Source: Lytechinus pictus (lineage: Eukaryota > Echinodermata > Echinoidea > Temnopleuroida > Toxopneustidae). Taken from it: a stretch of DNA of 64,000 nt. The translations under genes were made by a program, and so were the position numbers. This document shows positions 1-10,849 of this stretch, piece by piece (position 1 is the first letter of the stretch; each line of letters begins with the position of its first letter). The DNA is taken from the NCBI RefSeq assembly GCF_037042905.1, contig NC_087245.1:29328001-29392000 (forward strand), read 5' to 3'. The notes under the pieces were generated by a model. That model ran no database searches, was not told where the DNA came from, and saw only the letters and a list, made by a program, of their open reading frames with translations.

Positions 1-511
1 GGAAGAAAAAAGATAATTTTTGTAAAAAAAAAAGCTAGACGTAGATATAGATCTTATTTTACAGCAAAGATAACTATATTGTTTCAAGAATGGAAAAGGC
101 CAAGAGTATATCTCTTCATATCGGTCAAAATGATTGAGCTGAGACACTGTACAAGCCGGGGGGGGGGGGGGGTCACCGTGTCCCGAGAGGACCAAACCAT
201 GTGTGTGTTAAAATGAAACCCTAGGTTATTAGGATTACACCCAAGAGATTGCAACCGACACAAAAGAGTGTAAAAGTACAAATCAAAAGTGCTGTAATAA
301 CACCCACAAGAGTTGAACTACTATTTAAAAGAAATAACACTGGGATAAAATGACTGGTGCATCAATCAACGCGACAGATTTTGCTGCGCACTCTTCCCAA
401 TCTATCACTTCACAAAGAGTCAATTTCGTGTGGAGAAACAGCATGATCTGATGTATAAAAAAAGGTGGATTTTTAAGTTGTAAAGAAACGTTGAAATTCA
501 GCAACACTAAC

Positions 512-1698
512 CATCATCATAGGTTGCTTGAATATAACATCCATTCCTTCAAGAGCAAGCGCCACCGCCGACGGGAACGGGCAGTCAGGTCTCTCAACAG
601 CGTTTACATCCATGTCAAATCCAACCTTAGTTGCAGAAAATGGAGAAGAAAAGTAAAATTTTTATAATGAATTGCTGATAATTCGACATAATTTACCATT
701 AAAGACAGTGGTTAACGTGACGGAGGTAGGCCTATTCAGTATTTGTTCATTTGGATATCCTCCGGTTATTTTGGCTGAATTTGAGACCAACCATCTGATT
801 TGCACTTTAGCGACGAAATGGTTACGAATATAAAACTGAAGAGTTTTGAAAACTGCTTCCCCGTGTGTGTCCAGAAAACTTTGCCCAATGTTTTGGATTT
901 CTTTAGAAAGGGTCATTAATATAGGTGGCACGTATTTTTCATCTAATTACGCCAGCAGGACTTTAAACTCAACAGACACAGTCAATGTTGCCATCATAGT
1001 TCTCATTAAAGATAGTCATCATGCATAGAAAATGAAGGGAGAGAGGAGGAGTTACCTTTGCAATTACATCCAAGGTGACATCGTTGAAATGGTCTAGCAT
1101 TCTTACGAGCGTTTTGCCATCAGCTAGGGGAGCTAGGTGATCCCGCAAGCGGGTCGCACTGTCGTTGAAGAGATCCATCATTTGCATGAGATACCTGATA
1201 TAAGATTCAAAAAGCGGTCGTCACCTTTTTGTGTGGCACAAGACCCTTTATTTCAATTCAAACATGAAAACTACCCTACCGAGATATATTTTTTAAAAAC
1301 ATTATTGCAGCCACCACCCCCATCGTAAAATTAACCTTGCACGCTGCATATGATCACGAGTTGACGGATATTTAAAGTGCGTACTGCAGTCTTGAAAATA
1401 GCGATACATATTAAATAATCACGAGTTAAATTCAAGAAAAAATCATCGAAACCTGATGGAAATGATAAGGTATTGGATTATGGTTATTAGGTATTGGAAT
1501 TTGGTGATATTTTGAGAAAATTGGTATATGCATGCCCTCATGCTGAAAATGATATCATGTTCCCACTCTCACTTATATTTCTTTTAAATGAAATCACAAT
1601 TATTTAATATTTTAATACACGTGTGTAAAACATGTCTCCCTTCTAATAAAAATCAATTTCAGCAATGACTATCGTAAACAGTGAATGTGTAATATACA

Positions 1699-1733
<35 letters not shown>

Positions 1734-1890
1734 TATATTGTGATGAGGCCAAATTGAAAGATGACGCAGGACAATATATATATATCATTTGTAGATTACA
1801 CATTCACTGTTTACAATAGTTGGCCTCATCACAATATGTTTCATACTCACACCTCAAGAGCGTTTGGTACAAGTTAACTTGTCATCACAT

Positions 1891-1925
<35 letters not shown>

Positions 1926-1946
1926 GTATATATATGTATATTTATG

Positions 1947-2002
<56 letters not shown>

Positions 2003-5000
2003 TATGTATATACATATACATATATATGTATATACATATATATATGTATATATAATAAAACACAAAGGAATAGGTTAAAGAGATGACATCATCAGCTCGC
2101 TAATATAAATGATTCGCCAAAACAATGCAAAACTTTGAAATGTCATAACTAATAACTGTGCTATCCCTGGTAGATTTGTGATGAAATTCGCGGCGTTTTG
2201 CTTGGATGATTTTCGGACTCTTATCTGTTCAAATCATATAGGTTTTAGAAGTTTAGCATGGAGTACCTCTTCGATATTTGGATGTCACACCTGCACATAT
2301 GTCCCATTAGAGACGTGAATTAACTAGCAGTAAAATGAGGATTAAATTATTGGACTAATTCATATTGCCATTAGACAGAAAATACGTTTGAGATTTCACA
2401 TCTGACCATCAAACTGTATATTGACTGGCTCAATACGAAAATGAATCAATAATTGAAACATCTCAGGACGAATTCTCATTCATCCCCTGAAACATGAAAA
2501 CTACCCTATTTTTCCGCCCGTCCTAGAATCAGTATTAGATGGCGAATCATATGCATACAATGTCGTCAATTAGCTATATAAAATTAGAAATCTTGGGTCG
2601 AATGATTTTTTAAAGTGTTTATTTATTATTGTTTTTCATTTTCATTTATTTCTTTATTCATTTCATTTCGGGGGACTGTCTTTTTTATATTACGCCGTGG
2701 ATTTTGAGATTTACTCACTTTCGATTAAAGGCTGGGTTTAGGAGAGCTCGCCGTGTGTGCCATTTCTCGTGATCAGTTTGTGAGATCAGTCCGTTGCCCA
2801 TGAATCTCTCGCCAAACACGGAATAGAATCCTACGTACATGCTTTGTGGTTTAAGATGGCGGCTATCGAGGCAAACTTCCTGTTTTAAAGAAGATCGATG
2901 ATATCAGAGTTAAAGCTTGTGGATAAATCTCATCAAAAACCCCTCAAAATATTTTGACTTAAACACAAACACAAACAGAATATATAAGTTGAATATGATG
3001 ATGGTGATACATGTATGACTAATGACTAAGTGATTCACTAAAATTGTGAGCAATGACGAGATAAATGACAAAGTGGAAATAAGTGTTAAATCTTTCTATC
3101 TTGGGCATACCATTACAGGACTTAAACCTTTTCTCAGCTATCCCATGGTCGCCATAATGAATGATAAAATTGTATCAGTCAATAATTTACCTTCACCGCT
3201 TTAGAGTCGCAACATACCACCATCGGTTGTAAAACAAATCGCAGATAGAAGACTGGTCCGAGTTCCCTCGTCCTTGGTTAAAACAGAAACAATATAAGTA
3301 AAGAATTATTCTTTACTTTGTCCCCAAAACAAAAAAGAACATGTTAAGATATGCCTTAAAAAAGAGCGAGGTAATGTCACTTTTTTATAATTTTTTTTAT
3401 TTTGTGTTTTGTTTTCTGTTTTCTTTCTCTTTTAATTCATATTAGTGTAGTGCTTGGATGGGTATGGAACTTAAATCTAATTCATACTGGAACGCCTTCT
3501 GAATTAAGTTTTTAAGAGAGATGCAAATTTTCACTAAGAGATGCAAAATTTTAAGTGTTGATTGAAACATGTTTTAAATAAAACATGTTAAGTTTTTTCC
3601 AAATTCATTTTAACGAATCTTTAAGTCGGAATAGTGCCTCTATGCTGTTTTATGAAGTTATCTTTAAGCTTACCATTGGTACATCAGCAACAGGGGCGGG
3701 AAATCCAGCTTCTTCGCAACAGCATTGAAATGAGACAAGTGACCAGTGAAGAAGCTAGTGACGGAAAAAATAATATTCGAATCAGTCATATCTTCCTTGA
3801 GAGAAACCAGTTTAATCGTAGAAATTACAAATGGTGGCGCAAGGATATTCGATAGGGGTCAAGATCTTATTTTTTTAATCTCTTTCTCTCTCTCAATTAT
3901 ATTAGAAGGATACTACAAAGATACATGGTAGAACTTTTCATTCGTCACGAATTTGTATTTGTAGTGTACTGTACTATCATGGACCTACAAAGCCTTGTGT
4001 GAGAGCAAAGCCTTCTCGAGCTTGTAAATCGCATTATAGTCCTAGGCATAGTTTTACATCTCGTTTTGCCTGAGCGTCCTTCCAACATTCCCAGCTGAGG
4101 TCAGACTCGGCCTCGCTCCTCAAGAGCGACTGTCCTAGCTTCGCTTACGTAACGACAACAAGGACAGTCTCTCAGTCGCGTGCGGCCTCGCCCAGTGATG
4201 ACAGATCTCAGTCGCATGCGACCTCGCCTGACCTCACGCTGAGGACAGATCTGTTTTACATAAGTCCAGGGTCTCGCTCCGCTCGTCAAAAGAGTCTGCC
4301 CTTGTGTTTATATGCAACATCAAGGACCGACTCTCAGTGCCGTGCAGCCCATCTAGGCCGAGGACGAATGTTGTTCTTGGGAGAAGGATAGAAACTAGCT
4401 CAAGGATGCTTTGCTCGGTTTAGCTCTCTATAAAGGTAAAAGGGGTGGAAATTCGCATTTGAGAAGAGTTTTTCGGGGCATGTCTTGGAGTCCATTTCAG
4501 TCAAGTATAGTTGGATTGTGTCTATTCTATGGACAATCTAACCTAAAAGTCAGCTCTGCTTATTTCAATTTGCTGTTCCCAACTTGTGAGAGAATATACA
4601 CACATGTACAGATAGTTTATTTACATTCTGGGAGAGGGAAATTAAGAACTGAAGTGAGAACTTTTATACAGAGTCAATGAGAGGAGAAAAACGAACTGTT
4701 GGTGAAATCAGTGAGATCTGTGAGAGATTACATTAGAGCGGTTCATTGATTTCCAAACCCCGTAAAGATTTTGCAACAATATGTTATAAGCTACTTGAAC
4801 ATGTTAAAGTGTTCTGCAACTCAAGCCTGAGGGTTAATAAATTTCTCATTTATTTTATTTCATTTATTTGTAGTTTTATTATACAGGGTAGCATTGTCAG
4901 TTTCAGAACTGCTTTCCACACCGGCCCTGTCAACATACAATTTATTACAATTAATATAATTGAATCAGTGACATTTAAATAATCAATAGCACAATTAAAT

Positions 5001-6008
5001 ATTCACACATATGCATATCTATATAAACATGGTACCCAAAAGAATCGAAAAAAGGTAATAAACACAAGAAATATCCATTAAAATCTAAAGAAAGAATCAA
5101 TTGGTTTCAAAATATACGAAATCCCAAAACAAAACAAAAACAAAAACGATTTTGAAAATAAGAAAAAAGTAAAAAAAATCATATGAAGTTTGTCCTAATA
5201 CAAAAATGAAAATAAAATCAATATCAAACTATCACACATTTTCGTTAAACCAGGCATTGAAATTACTATTTTCCTTCATATATTTTTATTGTTTCATACG
5301 GTATACGGAAAATCATAATTTCCTTTAATTTTATCAAGTCCTGATTTAAAAGCATTTAACGACCGACTGGTTCTTTGATTTATATCGAGGTTGTTCCACC
5401 AGCATATCCCATGAATTCCAATGTCCTACTGGCCGCACAATTATTCAACTTGATGGTAACACTGAGAGAACTATTCATGCGGAATCAGTCAATTTCATGA
5501 CTTGGCCTGGCGACGATACATTTCATAGTAGGGTGCAAGGTCACTCGGGCATTTATATACTTAAATCATTCTATGTTGATTCCATCGAATGGGAACTTTT
5601 GCTACTTAAGTTCTCTAAACATATCAACTATGTGAGTTCTTGGATGTGCACCCAGAATCATTCTAGCCATTCTATTTTGTAACTTTGGCAACGCTAATGG
5701 AACGGTCATAAAGGGGGTCATATAACACTTTCCTACATCCTACTATTTAACACAACCGTTAACGTGATACCATGGAGCTATAAAACACAGACCATGGAGC
5801 TATATTAACACATGCTGATACGACGCACTCACACGTATTACCATAGAACAATTCAATCATACCTTGTCGGTCTTGGGCAAGGCAAATGTCCATATTTCCT
5901 GTTAAATCGATACAAAAACCACGTAAACACCACGAAGGCAATGCCAACTGTACATGTTACCACCAAGAATACATAGAAAAGTATGCTGACCGCGACATTT
6001 AACTCCAT
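512..6008 (-). CDS. CYP46A1: Cytochrome P450 46A1-like (cholesterol 24-hydroxylase family), 5' six exons, partial
   Basis: ER-membrane haem monooxygenase family that hydroxylates sterols or related lipids; substrate here is unknown. Exons on the minus strand: 5863-6008, 3674-3754, 3191-3272, 2719-2879, 1056-1194, 512-625. All have GT/AG borders and the phases join without a break, giving 241 codons. The ATG at 6008-6006 has a good context (CAAAATGG). Residues about 8-34 form the N-terminal membrane anchor, followed by a [11 protein letters not shown] hinge. [10 protein letters not shown] matches the family's KYGPVVRV region, [13 protein letters not shown] matches VFGERLFGQGLVS, and [13 protein letters not shown] carries the C-helix WxxxR motif. 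The I-helix, ExxR and haem-Cys exons lie beyond the left edge. Intron 1 holds a LINE remnant, and a nested transposon pair sits just upstream of the ATG. Family placement is firm; orthology to the vertebrate brain enzyme is not shown. Confidence 0.9.
1666..1838. repeat. Two interleaved inverted repeats (A-B-A'-B')
   Basis: An arm at about 1666-1712 (containing AAACAGTGAATGTGTAAT) is repeated inverted at about 1775-1820. A second arm, TTGTGATGAGGCCAA near 1738-1752, is repeated inverted at 1822-1836. The order is A, B, rc(A), rc(B), not a simple hairpin. It lies in CYP46-like intron 4 and runs into a TA-rich microsatellite. Confidence 0.7.
1889..2056. repeat. TA-rich microsatellite with TATATGTA/TACATA interruptions
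   Basis: Nearly pure alternating AT with periodic GTATATACATATA phrases. It lies in intron 4 of the P450 gene. Open frames here on both strands encode only I/Y/M/H strings and are artefacts. Confidence 0.9.
4090..4380. repeat. GC-rich, internally repetitive segment in CYP46-like intron 1
   Basis: A GC-rich island in AT-rich surroundings. A unit of roughly 40 bp, TCTCAGTCGCRTGCGRCCTC followed by GCC, occurs twice (about 4170 and 4207), and GAGGACAGATCT-like phrases recur. No domain is visible in any frame. It may be a fragment of a repeat; I do not recognise the family. Confidence 0.4.
4840..5740 (-). mobile_element. Degenerate LINE 3' end (reverse-transcriptase ORF tail and 3' UTR)
   Basis: On the minus strand, broken frames near 5600-5690 read [18 protein letters not shown]. 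Those near 5310-5410 read [19 protein letters not shown] followed by SGLDKIKG. Both are typical of the C-terminal end of CR1/RTE-type non-LTR reverse transcriptases. The downstream stretch at 4840-4940, ACAGGGCCGGTGTGGAAAGC then CCTGTATAATAAAAC, resembles a LINE 3' tail. Stops and frameshifts make it a dead copy. It lies in intron 1 of the P450, in the same orientation. Confidence 0.6.
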
Positions 6009-6034
6009 TTTGGATAATCTTGGCCGTTGTGCGT

Positions 6035-7116
6035 CCCGGGGGGGGCACTCGACCAAAAAAGTGGTAGGGGTGTGCCGCGGGCGAGGCGAAAAACGGGGGC
6101 CTTGGAGCGGGCTTATTGTAAAAAGGAGGGTCCTCGGAACGGGCTTCGGAACTACAAATGTTTGTGAAAACGGGGGTCCTCGGAACGGATCTCCGTATCT
6201 CTGTGAGTGCGTATGCATCCCTATGGCCCGGGGGGGGGGCACTCAGTATATAATGCATAGTGGGTATGTGCCGCGGAGGGGACCCCCATTTTTACACTCA
6301 AATTTCCGTTCCAAGGCATAGCATTTTTGTCTTATTGAGAAATAGAACAAAGAAAGCCGCTCCAAGGCATATCATTTCCTTCTTATCGAGAAAAAAGAAG
6401 AAAGAAATCCGCTCCAAAGCTTCGCATATTTTTCGTTACGCCGTTCCGGTCGCATTGATCTGCTACAATTTTGGTGAAAAGCGGCCGTACAGCGCTTTTC
6501 GACCATCGCCTAAGCGCGAGCGCACCCGGCGGAGGCCGCGCTAGCTGCGTCATGCACGATTGCCCGTTCCATAGGGATGCATACGCACTCACAGAGATAC
6601 GGAGATCCGTTCCGAGGACCCCTGTTTTCACAAACATTTGTAGTTCCGAAGCCCGTTCCGAGGACCCTCCTTTTTACAATAAGCCCGCTCCAAGGCCCCC
6701 GTTTTTTGCCTCGCCCGCGGCACACCCCTACCACTTTTTTGGTCGAGTGCCCCCCCCCGGGCCCTATGGAACGGGCAATCGTGCATGACGCAGCTAGCAC
6801 GGCCTCCGCCGGGTGCGCTCGCACTTAGGCGATGGTCGAAAAGCGCTCTACGGCCGCTTTTCACCAAAATTGTAGCAGATCAATGCGACCGGAACGGCGT
6901 AACGAAAAATATGCGAGGCTTTGGAGCGGATTTCTTTCTTCTTTTTTTCTCGATAAGAAGGAAATGCTATGCCTTGGAGCGGCTTTCTTTGTTCTTTTTC
7001 TCAATAAGACAAAAATGCTATGCCTTGGAACGGAAATTTGAGTGTAAAAATGGGGGTCCCCTCCGCGGCACATACCCACTATGCATTATATACTGAGTGC
7101 CCCCCCCCCCCCCGGG
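6035..7116. mobile_element. Non-autonomous DNA transposon, outer copy, with 8-bp target duplication
   Basis: The termini are CCCGGGGGGGCACTC and, inverted, GAGTGC(C)nGGG. Identical 8-bp flanks TTGTGCGT at 6027-6034 and 7117-7124 are the target-site duplication. An 8-bp duplication fits the hAT or P superfamilies. Removing the inner copy and its duplication leaves an element of 539 bp. No transposase is encoded; frames inside it are shadows. It sits 18 bp upstream of the P450 ATG, so it lies in the 5' leader or core promoter. Confidence 0.85.
6227..6761. mobile_element. Second copy of the same transposon, nested in opposite orientation
   Basis: This 535-bp element starts CCCGGGGGGGGGGCACTC and ends GAGTGCCCCCCCCCGGG. 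It is flanked by CCCTATGG at 6219-6226 and 6762-6769, a second exact 8-bp target duplication. Its halves are near-perfect reverse complements of the outer copy's two halves, giving the pattern A-B-rc(A)-rc(B). The near identity of the copies implies a recent insertion. Confidence 0.85.
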
Positions 7117-7124
7117 TTGTGCGT

Positions 7125-8190
7125 ACACGTATTGCCGGTATACGAACTCGAATCGCTTGTCTGTCCTCAAAGGTTGAGTGAGTTTCTTATGGTTAGATAA
7201 TACGGTTGTCGATCTGCCCGATCAGTACATATCCGAGCTTTGCAATGCTCACGATGGACTTTCCCCCAGTGCATGGGTCAAAGCATGTCTGGATCGATTT
7301 GTTTACTCATGGTTTCACGGGTACAAAACGTTTCCCATAAAGTGGCACTTCATTATAGGAATATTAAGATTTTTATCAGTAACGTCATATTCGAGCAGCT
7401 GCCTCGTATGTTACATCATGTATGTAATATAAAATGCATGAATTTCAATGTTTAATGGCTCCTGATGACTATTTTTTTTTCTTTTCCAGAATGTACAATT
7501 GCGGCAATTTAAAAAAAAAATGACATATTGATATTTTTTAATTCACAATACGTGGAAAGCTGCTACATTTGACGTCACAAATAAGAATAAACTTATGATA
7601 ACTAAGCTCTTTAATCTTTGATTGATTTTCCCTAAACCTTCTTCAGTGTTTTCTAATTATTTCCTCCTTTTTTTTTACTATAAACTTTTTCTCAAGGAGA
7701 ACTTCCCCTTTCACAGTTAAACATACAAACAGCATCATGTCATTTGCATTTTGCCCCCATTCACATTGTTAAGTTGAAGCTCACTGCACTTAAGAACTTT
7801 GTGCATATGGCGCACACACAATCTTAGGAAAGCTCATGATTTATCTTAAATTAGGAAAGCTCATGATTTATCTTAAGTTAGGAAAGCTCATGATTTATCT
7901 TAAGTTACAATGTTTCCTGTCATCATGTAAACAGAAATAATAAGATATAATAAACAGGTAGCAATTTGCCTTATTATTCCGCCTTTTCAGGTCAAAACAT
8001 TTTAAGATGCAATTTTTGAGAAGGGATTTTCTTCACAACCAAATATAAAATTTATGTATATGAAACCGTCCATCTTGCTTGTCAGTCCAGCTTATACACA
8101 AATGACATGTCAGGCAAATAATGAATCCTAAATAAATACACGCAGTGCCGTATTCAGCGCACCCACAAAATCAAGCCAACAGTCACTGAA
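7125..8190. other. Intergenic, presumed upstream region of the CYP46-like gene
   Basis: If the transposon pair is removed, the sequence from 7125 upward continues the P450 5' leader and promoter. Apart from the 27-bp tandem repeat listed separately, I see no gene and no clear TATA box. Confidence 0.5.
7824..7906. repeat. 27-bp tandem repeat, three copies
   Basis: Three consecutive copies of a 27-bp unit containing AGGAAAGCTCATGATTTATC, differing by one base between copies 1 and 2. Confidence 0.95.
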
Positions 8191-8194
8191 TTAA

Positions 8195-8767
8195 AGGGAT
8201 GGTCCAGGCTGGAGATATTTATATCTCAATATATAGAGTAAAACTCACAGGGCAAAATGCTTAAAATTTGATCAAAATCGGATAACAAATAACAAAGTTA
8301 TTGAATTTTAAAGGTTTACATTTCTAGGCATGTCTTCATGAATATTCATTAGGTGGACAGATGATGTCATATTCCCACTTGTTCTTTTTTTATTTTATTA
8401 TATCAAAGTTTTACTACCAAGAACTATAACCAGATAACAATTGGATTGACAACTGATTAGTGCATTAATTATTTATTGCCGCAACTTATTTCATTTTAAT
8501 GCAGGCACATCATTTACACATGTATGTAAAAATGAAACAATTTCGTTTTAATGTTAGAAAAAGGGAAAGTGGGGATATGACATCATCAGCCATTCCTAAT
8601 GAATATTCATGACGATGTGCATAACTGTTTTCACAAAATATTGATATAATTTAAAATTCAATAACCTCGTTATTTGTCATCCGATTTCGATGATATTTTC
8701 AGCATTATGCTATGTCAATTTTACTTTATTTATTTAGATATGAATAATTTCAGTCCGGACCATCCCT
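8195..8767. mobile_element. TTAA-flanked MITE, family A (Kolobok-like), copy 1
   Basis: The termini are AGGGATGGTCC and GGACCATCCCT, directly flanked by TTAA at 8191-8194 and 8768-8771. Subterminal sequences (GGAGATATTTATATCT and its rough complement) continue the inverted repeat. TTAA duplications with an RGG terminus fit the Kolobok superfamily; piggyBac, with CCC termini, fits less well. The 573 bp has no coding capacity. Confidence 0.8.
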
Positions 8768-8771
8768 TTAA

Positions 8772-10040
8772 CGTGAGTATGGAAAAGATAATCCGAATTG
8801 TTGGGGCAAATATTCAGAGGTTACCCAGCATTACATTTTCAATTTACTTGCATGTGAAAGAAAATATTCTCACCTTTATACTGTACCTCTTATACCTGCC
8901 ATTACCCAATTAACTGATGTAAAAATCCCGGGGTTAAAATCACGTGGTACAAATTTTATTTTTCAAGTTTTGGCAAGTTAGCCTGAGATGAATGTGAGAT
9001 GAGTGATTTATTTTGTCACTTGACATGATCACTCTAAATAATAATAATAATAATAATATTCAGTTCTTTTATAGCGCATAACACATAGCAATGCATGTCC
9101 CTATGCACTTGGATGGAATTAAGGAAAGAAATTAGAAAGTAAGTAAAGAGTGTTGGGCACTGAGTTCATTACAAGTTAAACAGATACTTTTTTAGGGAAG
9201 TCTTAAACTTATCGAAATCATGAATATTTCTCATATAATTGGGAAGTGCATTCCATAAGACGGAAGAGGCATGTGCAAATGAGCGCTAACAATGGGAGGA
9301 ATAGCAAACAGCTGATTTGTGCTTGATCTTAGAGTACGAGTAGTCTGATGTAAAGTTAATAATTCGGTTAAATATGATGGAGCTATCTCATGGAAGCATT
9401 CATATGCAAAAACTAATGATTTGAAAGAAATACGAGAATGAATAAATAGTCCTTATGTACGTATAGGTTATATGTTAATCAATGCAATGTTGAAAGGGTT
9501 GGTATTCCCATGCCGTATCCCTGATCATGGACCTACAAAGAGAACGCGAGCCTTTCCTTTGATGTAATGACTGTCACCGTCACATGATTGTGTGCATATT
9601 AATGAGAACATTCACGTGTTCTGCCAATATCGACTACCAAGGGGCATCTGAATACAAACTTGGAGCAATTTTCCTGGTCTTGGTTCTAGTTGGTTGGTGT
9701 ACTATTTCAAAACAGGCATTTCAATATAAGTATGTGGATAGCTATAACATTGCTATGAGATTATGGCCAGAGTAATCAATAAAATATCGTCACATGCATA
9801 TATCTATTCAATTTACAAACTTTTATTCATTTCATTCTATTCCATTTTCATTTGGTTTACATGAAGATGTGCCAGGCCCTCGGAGAGGAACGTAAGCATC
9901 GGGTACTCTGGTCTCTTGCTTACATGCATTCATGCTTCCTTAGAAATCATGGAGGAAAAAATATCACAAAAAATATCCAACCCTCGATATTCGAAATAAA
10001 GCTATTCGTCATTTTTTATTATCATCATCATGATATTAAC
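8772..10040. other. Intergenic; one dispersed repeat fragment
   Basis: An ATA microsatellite at about 9038-9058 is followed by TTTTATAGCGCATAACA. This resembles the start of the repeat near 60140 (TTGTATAGCGCACG), so it is probably a fragment of that dispersed family. No gene seen. Confidence 0.45.
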
Positions 10041-10042
10041 CG

Positions 10043-10285
10043 GGCATGGTGGCTCAGTGGTAGAGCGTCCGCCTCATGAACGGGAGGTCGTGGGTTCGAT
10101 CCTCGGTCGAGTCATACCAAAGACTTATGAAAATGGGACCTTCTGCCTTCTTGCTAGGCGCTCAGCATTTAGATTGGAGAAGGGTAATAATAACATATTA
10201 TGTTATGCAGGGCCCGCTGGTAGAGCAGTTTCACTAACTGGCTATACCCTTGGCTATACCCTGGGTAATTAAAACGTTATTAGTA
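10043..10285 (+). mobile_element. tRNA-derived SINE
   Basis: The 5' part carries RNA polymerase III-type boxes: A-like GGCTCAGTGGTAGAGCG near 10051 and B-like GGGTTCGATCC near 10092. A non-tRNA body follows and the element ends in an ATT-rich tail. The anticodon arm does not pair well, and the SINE body follows immediately, so it is not a functional tRNA gene. Confidence 0.75.
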
Positions 10286-10849
10286 TCATTATTATCATCG
10301 TCGTCGTCACCGTCCAACACCAAACATACCGTTATCGGCAGTCTATTTCATTCTAAAGCTGGATACGCTGACGGAGTTTCATCCTGATTCCTGGCACATT
10401 GAATTTTGAACGAAAGATTCAAAGCTCATAATGAATTTGACATCACCCCATAGATCCGACATGCCATCCTATATCACCCTACAATCAGGTATAGAGGAAA
10501 AGAGGGTAAGGTGTCCCTTGCAGAATTTGTCAAGACTGTTGACTTCTTCGGGGGGGGGTGGCTTGTCAATTATTTGCACCTGCTGACGAGGTTTGACATG
10601 CTCCCAGAAGCGTCATGATGAGCCAAAAGTTTTGAGAGGGCGGACATGGAATATATAGGGCAAAAATTACTATAAAAAAGCTACGAGCGAAGAGAGTGCA
10701 TGCATGAGCAAAATATATGACCCTATTAATACAAAAATCGAGTTTTGTGATAGGTCTCGACATAACATTCGGAAAATAATATCATATCTCACTTCTTTTC
10801 TTTTCCATTTCTTTCTTTTATTAATTTGTGTTTATCTTGGTCTTGAAAA
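10286..10849. other. Intergenic, no gene seen
   Basis: Contains a G8-9 run near 10551. Open frames are short and lack splice support. Confidence 0.4.

Noticed and set aside
325..507. Possible seventh CYP46-like exon with a fair acceptor (TTTATACATCAG)
   Set aside because: The frame reads FLHTKLTLCEVIDWEECAA, which lacks the basic helix expected next (LPGKRKQLREVRE). Similarity is too weak to claim.
662..931. 89-codon minus-strand frame between two CYP46-like exons
   Set aside because: The flanking exons join directly (VIAK then VGFDMD) as in the family, so this lies within the intron. No domain recognised; chance or old repeat.
1820..2086. Open frames of I/Y/M/H in the TA tract
   Set aside because: Microsatellite translation.
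5853..7096. Several frames of 70-129 codons across 5.85-7.1 kb
   Set aside because: Apart from P450 exon 1 they are translations of the nested transposon in various frames, mirrored between strands.
10043..10117. Intact tRNA gene
   Set aside because: A and B boxes are present but the anticodon and acceptor stems do not pair and a SINE body follows.
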